Assembly (NCBI RefSeq): GCF_024305175.1
Contig: NZ_JAMWYY010000027.1
Location: 1 to 37,194, forward strand
Direction: 5' to 3'
DNA length: 37,194 nucleotides
Source: Flavobacterium sp.
Lineage (GTDB): Bacteria; Bacteroidota; Bacteroidia; Flavobacteriales; Flavobacteriaceae
The position numbers and the translations under genes are program-made. The notes under the pieces were generated by a model. That model made no database searches. It was not told the origin of the DNA and saw only the letters and a list, made by a program, of their open reading frames with translations. Each line of letters opens with the position of its first letter. Position 1 is the first letter of the stretch. Of this stretch, positions 31,265-37,194 are shown piece after piece.

Positions 31265-32818
31265 TTAGTAACCAGGGTTTTGTGTTAAGTTAGGGTTAGA
31301 CTGTAAAGCACTTGCAGGAATAGGGAATACATTATATGTGCTAGGGATTGAACTTCCTGTAAATGAGTTTCCTTTCCACGGCCATAGGTAAGTACCGCCT
31401 GTAAACCTGCCAAAGCGGATAAGGTCAGTCCTTCTGTGGCCTTCAAGGTTAAGCTCGCGCGCCCTTTCGTCAAGAATAAAGTCAAGCGTAAGCTCACCTG
31501 CTGTTATAGCTCCTGCGTTAGCCCTGTTCCTTATTGCATTTACATAATTTAGTGCTTCGCCCTGAGAACCACCGCCATTTCTAAGGAAGCATTCTGCATA
31601 CATAAGGTAGGCATCAGCCAGCCTGAACATTGGGAAATCTGTAGGAGAGAAAGATGTAGCTATAGAACTGCCGCTATAGTTTGTATTCCTGAACTTGATT
31701 GACGGATAACCATCAGTCCATATTTTATAATCGTTCATTTCAAAGCTGTGGCCTTCTGTCCAGAATAGCTGGGCTCTTTCGTCTGTAGACGTTTCAAGGT
31801 CGCCATAAAGGCCATACCATGCTTTTGTTGCCCTGTGGCCCGACCAGCCCTCTGTTGCACCAAATTGGGCCAAAGGCATTGTTTCTGTGCTTAAAGAGCC
31901 ATTTACAATATAGGTAGTATTACCAAAACTCTGGCTTACAATTGGATCTGCTATGAGCGGGAAAATAATTTCCGAAGAAGTATTATTATCTCCGCTGAAT
32001 ACGCTTACAAAATCATCTGCAAGGCTATAACCACCTTCCGTTATAACAAGATTGGTGTAGTTAAAAGCATCAGTCCACCTTTGCTGCCCAGTATATACTT
32101 CGGCATTAAGATACAGCTTGGCTAAAAGCATCCTCACAACAGATTTGTTTGCCCTGCCATAGTCATTGGTTAAAGGCATAGCAGGCTCTATAGCTAAAAG
32201 CTCGCTTTCTACATATTCAAAAAGCTCTGTTCTTGAAGACTCAGGCAGCGGTGAGGTATTACCATAGTTACTTTCATTAATAATTACTCCTTTTCCGAAG
32301 CAGTCTATCATGTAGTAATAAGCAAGAGCGCGTATAAAACGAAGCTCGCTTATTATCTGTTCTTCGTTGGCCACATCAACATTGTCAAGTGCAAGAATAA
32401 TATTAGTAGTTTGTGGTACAACATAATATACCCTGTCATACAGGTACCTGAAGAATTTATTGTTTGAATTCCAGTCAGACGTTGTTGTTAGCTGGTCTAG
32501 ACCGTCATCTCCCCAACGGTTTTTCATACCATCGGCTGTAAAATCCTGAAGGTTAATGATACCCCTAAGAAAAGCTGTTTCACCGGGATCCGGCCCTGAA
32601 ATATCAGAGCTGCCCGGTCCATTAGGGCCTGATAGTGCAAATGCACCATACATTTTAGAAAGTAATCCCTGAACTGCGTTAGGGTCTTTAGCTAAAAGGT
32701 TTTCTAATGATAATTCCACTTTTGGCTTCGTGTTGAGGTCATCAGTACACGAAGAAACTACCAAAACCAAGGCGGTTAATCCTAAAATTATCTTATTTCT
32801 GAAGTTTTTCATATCCAA
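31265..32818 (-). CDS. susD: SusD/RagB-family nutrient-binding lipoprotein
   Basis: 517 residues. Lipobox V-S-S-C with Cys24, then T-D-D-L-N-T-K-P, a typical SusD start; Met3 is an equally possible start. The family pattern is clear: TPR-like helices (R-F-I-R-A-L-A-Y-Y-M-I-D, then K-L-Y-L-N-A-E-V-Y) and the C-terminal R-N-R-A-N-A, I-L-D-E-R-A-R-E-L-N-L-E-G-H-R-R-T-D-L-I-R-F-type segment. It forms the lid over the SusC channel and hands sugar to it. It begins 8 bases after susC, as in all SusCD pairs. Alpha-glucan specificity is inferred from the amylases in the operon. Confidence 0.96.
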   Translation of the reverse strand: MDMKNFRNKIILGLTALVLVVSSCTDDLNTKPKVELSLENLLAKDPNAVQGLLSKMYGAFALSGPNGPGSSDISGPDPGETAFLRGIINLQDFTADGMKNRWGDDGLDQLTTTSDWNSNNKFFRYLYDRVYYVVPQTTNIILALDNVDVANEEQIISELRFIRALAYYYMIDCFGKGVIINESNYGNTSPLPESSRTELFEYVESELLAIEPAMPLTNDYGRANKSVVRMLLAKLYLNAEVYTGQQRWTDAFNYTNLVITEGGYSLADDFVSVFSGDNNTSSEIIFPLIADPIVSQSFGNTTYIVNGSLSTETMPLAQFGATEGWSGHRATKAWYGLYGDLETSTDERAQLFWTEGHSFEMNDYKIWTDGYPSIKFRNTNYSGSSIATSFSPTDFPMFRLADAYLMYAECFLRNGGGSQGEALNYVNAIRNRANAGAITAGELTLDFILDERARELNLEGHRRTDLIRFGRFTGGTYLWPWKGNSFTGSSIPSTYNVFPIPASALQSNPNLTQNPGY

Positions 32819-32826
32819 TTTTTTTA

Positions 32827-35800
32827 TTAAAAGTCAAGGTTTAAGCCAAAACTATATGTACGTGGACGCGGATAAAAGTTGTTATCTATAGCGTTAAAGT
32901 TTTCCGGATCCTGACCAGAATATTCTGTAATTATAAATGCATTATTTACAGTAGCGTAGATACGTAATGAAGCTGACTTTACAAATTTACTAAATCTGTA
33001 GCCAAGTGTAATGTTATCACATCTTAAGAAAGCGGCATTTTCAAGATAATAATCTGATAACGGAATGTTCCCGTTAATAGTTTCAAACCTTGGGTCTGCA
33101 GCACCTTCATAAAAGTTAAGAACGTTGCTAAGGCTGTTTGTGTTATTAGGAACCGGCCTGTTTGTCCATCCTCCTGCAAGTTTGATAGCATTGTACACCT
33201 GTCCGTCTAACTGTCCGTGAAAGTTTGCAGACAAGTCAAAATTCTTATAATTTACATTAGTTCCGAATCCAAATGTCCAGTTAGGACGCAGTGCTTTATA
33301 ATACCTGTCATCGTTTGTAATTTGCCCGTCACCGTTACGGTCTTTATAAGCATCTACAATCGGATTGCCCTGATTGTCATAAAGCTGTTCAAATACCCAC
33401 GCTGAGTACGGTTGAGAACCCACGCTGTGACGTGCAAGCCTTAAACCTGTTGATACAGGAAGTCCTGACTCAGGAGCATCTATAGATGTTACATTGTTAA
33501 GGTTGGTAACTTCTCCGAAGTTATATGAAAGGTTACCCAATAATTCCCATGAAAAATTTTCATTTGAAATTGGTTTAACATTAAGGTCAATTTCTATACC
33601 CCTGTTCTCAAGCGAGCCTACGTTTTGAGTAATTTCGTTTGTTAGGTACTGCCCCGGAGGAACGAATGAAAGTACTAAGAGGTCATCAGTTACTCTCCTG
33701 TAAACATCTACACTACCTGATAAAAGGTTGTTTTTAAACAAAGAGAAATCAACACCAACGTTATAGGTGGTTGTAACTTCCCATTTAAGCTGATCATTAA
33801 ACGGAAGTGCGTTATAAGTGTTAGTACCGGGTAAGTACTGGCTGTTAGGGTCGCCTGGACTAAATATTGCCGAAGTAGGGTAATAACCTGCACCACGAAT
33901 TTGTGTGATATCCTGCTGTCCGGTTTGTCCGTAACCCAACCTTATTTTAAGGTCATTAACAACTTTACTTTCTTTAAGGAAGTTTTCATCGGTAACTCTC
34001 CAGGCAAGTGCTGCAGCCGGGAAATAACCCCAACGCTCATCTTCCCTGAAAAGTGAAGAACCATCTGCCCTAAGTGTAAATGTGAAAAGGTATTTATCAT
34101 AAAAATCGATGTTGGCGCGGCCAAAATAAGACTGAAGAACAGCTTTATTATAATACCTGTTGTTCAGGTTTTGCTCATTAATCCTTTCTTCCCTTAAACC
34201 GGAGTCAACATTATATTGATAAATAGTTTTATAACCATCATTTACAAAGCTTTGGTAAGAGTGTCCTGCCTGTGCATCTATGCGTGTTAGCGGGCCCTCA
34301 AATGTTTTTGTATAAGCCAGGTACGCATCAAGCAGCTTGTTAGTAATGTGCTGTGTTTCCCTATAATTTACGCCAGGGTTAAACACCCATGTGTCATTAT
34401 CGTTGTCTCTCTGGTAGGTGGCAAGAGCATATTCACCAAATTTCTCTACTATGTCAGCACGTGAAGCTTCAACACCCAGGTTTACAATAGCCCTTAATTC
34501 AGGAAGAAAATGCATTTTGTAATCGAACTGAACATTACCTATAAGCTTGTTTACAGTTTCAGGCCTTCTTCTTTCGTTAAGAAGGTTAACCGGGTTATAT
34601 TGCCCGTCAAGATCCAGAGGGTCAGTAAGGGTTGTGTTTTGGTAGTAACCTCCAAAGTTGTTAGTTTCTGCAGTTGTGTAAACAGGCTTTGTAGGGTCCA
34701 TATTTAGAGCACCGCCAATCGCCCCACCTTCATCTATAGCATTTTTATCAACCCATAAACCTTTTGCATTTACATCAATTTTTAGATGATCGTCTAAAAA
34801 TGAAGGCGTAAGCTTAACTGATGCGGTGTAACGTTCATAATCATTAGTTTTAACCACACCTTCGGTTTTGTTATAACCAATAGACGCACGCACAGGCACC
34901 TTACCAAACAGGTTAGCCCGTGCACTAAAATTATGATCGGTAAAAACAGATGTCCTTAATATTTGGTCCTGCCAGTTAGTGTTAGATAGTATCCTTCCTT
35001 CAACTTCCGGAGTAGCAGGATTATCTATTGCATCAGTAGTTGGGTCATCAATACCTAAATAATCTGTAAGTCCTCTTGTCCCGGCTTCATAATTAGCTAT
35101 GCTGTTAGGGTGGTATTCCTGGATGAAGCGTGTGAATGTATTACCGTCCATTACATCAATCAGGTCAGTAGCTTTACTAAAACCAACATTTGCTGTATAG
35201 TTAAACTGAGGAGCACCAGATGTGCCTTTTTTTGTAGTAATGATAATTACACCATTAGATGCTCGTGAACCGTATATTGCTGTGGCAGAAGCATCTTTAA
35301 GTATCGTAAAAGACTCAATATCATTAGGGTTAACTAAAGATAGCGGGTTGCTGACACCTGCCGGGTTAACATAATCTAAAGGCACACCATCAATAATAAT
35401 TAGCGGATTGTTTTGTGCACTAAGTGAGCTACCGCCACGTATCCTGATGTTCGGGGCAGCATCAGGCTGACCGCCTGCGCTTGTAATCCTTACACCCGGA
35501 GCCCTACCTGTTAATAACTGGTCGGCAGTAGTAATAGCACCTTTGTTAAACTCATCAGATGTTACAGTGGTTAATGAACCTGTAGCATCTTTTTTGGTAG
35601 TGGTACCATAACCAATTACCACAACCTCTTCAAGTTGTGTTGCATCTTCATCAAGCGATACATTTATGGTTGCCTGCCCGGTATATTCTACCACTTGGTT
35701 TGCAAAACCAATAAAGCTGAAAACTATACGGTTTCCGGCACTCACGCCGTTAAGTGTATAGTTACCGTCAATATCGGTTGTGGTACCATTGTTTGTGCCC

Positions 35801-35937
35801 TCCACTATTACATTTGCCCCCGGTATGGGCAGCCCGGTGGCACTTTCACTCACAGTACCCGTTACTGTACTTTGTGCAAGTACACTTAAGGGTAGCATGA
35901 GTAAGAAAAGTAAGAACTTTTGATACATTGTTTTCAT
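32827..35937 (-). CDS. susC: SusC/RagA-family TonB-linked outer-membrane transporter
   Basis: 1036 residues. Signal peptide (to about 22, L-A-Q-S), carboxypeptidase-D regulatory-like domain (24-95, I-P-G-A-N-V-I-V-E-G-T), TonB box (102-110, L-E-E-V-V-V-I-G-Y), plug (115-240) with the family signature L-K-D-A-S-A-T-A-I-Y-G-S-R-A-S-N-G-V-I at 213-231, then the barrel ending in N-L-D-F. It imports the oligosaccharide bound by SusD with energy from TonB-ExbBD. First gene of the sus operon. Its promoter region is shared with the divergent LacI-type gene and contains paired operators. Confidence 0.97.
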   Translation of the reverse strand: MKTMYQKFLLFLLMLPLSVLAQSTVTGTVSESATGLPIPGANVIVEGTNNGTTTDIDGNYTLNGVSAGNRIVFSFIGFANQVVEYTGQATINVSLDEDATQLEEVVVIGYGTTTKKDATGSLTTVTSDEFNKGAITTADQLLTGRAPGVRITSAGGQPDAAPNIRIRGGSSLSAQNNPLIIIDGVPLDYVNPAGVSNPLSLVNPNDIESFTILKDASATAIYGSRASNGVIIITTKKGTSGAPQFNYTANVGFSKATDLIDVMDGNTFTRFIQEYHPNSIANYEAGTRGLTDYLGIDDPTTDAIDNPATPEVEGRILSNTNWQDQILRTSVFTDHNFSARANLFGKVPVRASIGYNKTEGVVKTNDYERYTASVKLTPSFLDDHLKIDVNAKGLWVDKNAIDEGGAIGGALNMDPTKPVYTTAETNNFGGYYQNTTLTDPLDLDGQYNPVNLLNERRRPETVNKLIGNVQFDYKMHFLPELRAIVNLGVEASRADIVEKFGEYALATYQRDNDNDTWVFNPGVNYRETQHITNKLLDAYLAYTKTFEGPLTRIDAQAGHSYQSFVNDGYKTIYQYNVDSGLREERINEQNLNNRYYNKAVLQSYFGRANIDFYDKYLFTFTLRADGSSLFREDERWGYFPAAALAWRVTDENFLKESKVVNDLKIRLGYGQTGQQDITQIRGAGYYPTSAIFSPGDPNSQYLPGTNTYNALPFNDQLKWEVTTTYNVGVDFSLFKNNLLSGSVDVYRRVTDDLLVLSFVPPGQYLTNEITQNVGSLENRGIEIDLNVKPISNENFSWELLGNLSYNFGEVTNLNNVTSIDAPESGLPVSTGLRLARHSVGSQPYSAWVFEQLYDNQGNPIVDAYKDRNGDGQITNDDRYYKALRPNWTFGFGTNVNYKNFDLSANFHGQLDGQVYNAIKLAGGWTNRPVPNNTNSLSNVLNFYEGAADPRFETINGNIPLSDYYLENAAFLRCDNITLGYRFSKFVKSASLRIYATVNNAFIITEYSGQDPENFNAIDNNFYPRPRTYSFGLNLDF

Positions 35938-35988
35938 ACAAGTTGTTTAGGTTAATTTTGCTTTGCTTTTTACTTATAAGTTCACTTC

Positions 35989-36020
35989 GAATGTTAAAAT
36001 TATGTAAATTCACTTAACAA
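35989..36020 (-). promoter_or_regulatory. Candidate promoter of the sus operon
   Basis: Minus strand TTG (36018-36020), a 21-base spacer and TAACATTC (35989-35996), a 6 of 8 match to TAnnTTTG. The -33 element directly touches the LacI-type operator at 36022. A weak promoter is plausible for an inducible locus. Confidence 0.4.
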
Positions 36021-36021
36021 A

Positions 36022-36061
36022 AAAACGTTTTCGCACTAAGTGTCTGCCGAAAACGTTTGCG
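36022..36061. promoter_or_regulatory. Paired LacI-family operators of the starch locus
   Basis: Two AAAACGTT-centred sites: AAAACGTTTTCG (36022-36033) and CGAAAACGTTTGCG (36048-36061). Each has the central CG and A/T flanks typical of LacI/GalR operators. Together they form a perfect 11-bp inverted repeat AAACGTTTTCG/CGAAAACGTTT with a 14-base spacer; the CG centres are 28 bases apart. They lie between susC and the divergent LacI-type gene, next to the susC -33 element. Confidence 0.85.
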
Positions 36062-36103
36062 TGTTGAAAACTTTTCAGATGTTGCACAATTTCAGTAAGA
36101 TAA

Positions 36104-36134
36104 TTGTTATTAATTAAAATATGGTTTATCTTTA
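36104..36134 (+). promoter_or_regulatory. Candidate promoter of the LacI-type regulator gene
   Basis: TTG (36104-36106), a 20-base spacer and TATCTTTA (36127-36134), a 7 of 8 match to TAnnTTTG, ending 29 bases before the ATG. It is about 40 bases downstream of the operators, so autoregulation is possible. Confidence 0.5.
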
Positions 36135-36163
36135 TTTGCGAAATAATAGTTTACAATTTCTAA

Positions 36164-37186
36164 ATGAAAAGAAAGGTAACCCTTAAACAAATTGCTAAGG
36201 AACTAGATGTGTCTATCTCAACAGTTTCTAAGTCACTGCGAAACAGCCCTGAAATTAGCGAAGACACCCGCCAAAAAGTACAGGCCTTTGCAAAGCTCTA
36301 TAATTACAGGCCAAACAATATTGCGCTAAGCCTTAAAAACAAAAAAACCAAGACAATTGGTATTATAATCCCTGAAATTGTACACCACTTTTTTGCCACG
36401 GTAATTAGTGGCATAGAGCAGGTGGCTAACGAAAATGGTTATAATGTTATTGTCTGCCTTTCGGATGAATCATTTGATAAAGAGGTTATTAACATGGAAA
36501 TGCTTGCCAATGGCAGTATAGATGGCTTTATAATGTCTTTAAGCAAGGAAACACAGCTAAAGAAAGACTTCCACCATATAGAAGAAGTAATAAACCAGGG
36601 CATGCCTGTTGTTATGTTTGACAGGGTTACTAATGAAGTACTTTGTGACAAGGTTATTATAGATGACCAGTTGGCAGCCTATGAAGCGGTTGATTTTTTT
36701 ATAAAAAATAACTTTAAAAAAATAGGCCTTGTAACTACGGTAGATTATGTGAGTGTAGGCAAGCTGCGCACCGATGGCTACATTAATGCACTTAAAGATC
36801 ATGACAGGGTAGCTGATGATGCCATGATCGTGAAAATAGAAGATATAGAAAATTGCGCAAGTAAAATAGAAAAGCTGCTACAGGAACAAAAACCCGATGC
36901 CATATTTGCCGTTAACGAGCTTTTTGCAGTAACTACCATAAAACTTGCAAACAGAATGGGGCTTAAAGTACCTGAAGACTTATCTGTTATAGGATTTACA
37001 GATGGCATAATTTCACAGTTCTCTACGCCAAGTATATCAACTATTAGCCAAAATGGTATAAAAATGGGAGGAAGGGCTGCCCAAATGCTTATTGAAAGGC
37101 TCGAAATGGAGGAAGAAAACGAACTTTACCGCACAGAGCTTATAGAAACACATTTGGTGGAAAGAGAATCTACGCCAACGTTGTAG
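36164..37186 (+). CDS. LacI-family transcriptional regulator of the starch/maltodextrin locus
   Basis: 340 residues. The N-terminal HTH is V-T-L-K-Q-I-A-K-E-L-D-V-S-I-S-T-V-S-K-S-L (5-25), followed by the hinge N-N-I-A-L-S-L-K-N-K (51-60) that inserts in the minor groove of a central CG. The rest is a periplasmic-binding-protein-like sugar domain starting T-I-G-I-I-I-P and ending S-T-I-S-Q-N-G. It is divergent from susC and separated by paired LacI-type operators, so it most likely controls the sus genes in response to maltose or a maltodextrin. Bacteroides sus uses SusR instead; LacI-type control is common in Flavobacteria. The window ends 8 bases later. Confidence 0.93.
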   Translation: MKRKVTLKQIAKELDVSISTVSKSLRNSPEISEDTRQKVQAFAKLYNYRPNNIALSLKNKKTKTIGIIIPEIVHHFFATVISGIEQVANENGYNVIVCLSDESFDKEVINMEMLANGSIDGFIMSLSKETQLKKDFHHIEEVINQGMPVVMFDRVTNEVLCDKVIIDDQLAAYEAVDFFIKNNFKKIGLVTTVDYVSVGKLRTDGYINALKDHDRVADDAMIVKIEDIENCASKIEKLLQEQKPDAIFAVNELFAVTTIKLANRMGLKVPEDLSVIGFTDGIISQFSTPSISTISQNGIKMGGRAAQMLIERLEMEEENELYRTELIETHLVERESTPTL

Positions 37187-37194
37187 TTTTGTAT

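Noticed and set aside
35981..36016. Direct repeat TTCACTT (35981 and 36010) as a second regulator site
   Set aside because: Seven AT-rich bases twice in a promoter region can occur by chance; no matching regulator is present.

Overview
The window looks like a chromosomal segment of a Flavobacteriaceae bacterium, Flavobacterium-like. Signs seen directly: AT-rich intergenic DNA, promoters with the Bacteroidota -7 box TAnnTTTG, lipoproteins with C-S-x-D-D type N-termini, a SusC/SusD nutrient locus, and secreted enzymes ending in type IX secretion (T9SS) sorting domains. Most of it is housekeeping DNA. I see no phage, insertion sequence, CRISPR, tRNA or rRNA, and no gene-free stretch over 300 bases (the longest are about 225-255 bases and are described).

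Layout. 1-2350: a TlpA-like thioredoxin and a DUF6029-type outer-membrane barrel. 2350-8015: a Gfo/Idh/MocA oxidoreductase, HPF/RaiA, an MscS channel, a lone response regulator, an AI-2E family permease, a small outer-membrane barrel and a divergent PAP2-like membrane protein in an operon with rpoN. 8019-12159: rpoN (sigma-54), a lipocalin-like lipoprotein, a greA-HIT operon, a Rieske-fold lipoprotein and an SRPBCC protein. 12182-18220: a vitamin-linked block with a TonB-dependent receptor behind a clear TPP riboswitch and, upstream on the same strand, a PPTase - pnuC/pnuT - DUF4301 - arfB operon. 18370-24615: ahcY, tag-yhhQ, the translation genes rplM-rpsI-rpsB-tsf, and a small envelope protein. 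24729-37186: a starch/maltodextrin utilization locus (susC-susD-susE and two secreted GH13 enzymes) with a divergent LacI-family regulator and a two-site operator.

How the parts work together. In the starch locus the T9SS-exported GH13 enzymes should cut alpha-glucans outside the cell, SusE and SusD bind the products, SusC imports them with TonB energy, and the LacI-family protein senses sugar and acts at the paired operators beside the susC promoter. Hairpins after susE and between the two amylase genes may set stepped expression. In the vitamin block the TPP riboswitch makes the TonB-dependent receptor a likely thiamin-compound importer, which suggests the nearby PnuC homologue may be a thiamin (PnuT-type) inner-membrane carrier.

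Most interesting items: (1) DUF4301 carries motifs of UDPGP-type nucleotidyltransferases plus an odd N-terminal extension; (2) the TPP riboswitch and a hairpin abutting the receptor start codon; (3) a terminator-like hairpin in the greA leader just after its promoter, reminiscent of E. coli GraL; (4) a Rieske-fold lipoprotein whose two histidine ligands are Asn and Asp; (5) the LacI-type double operator. I did not find a convincing wholly new multi-gene system.
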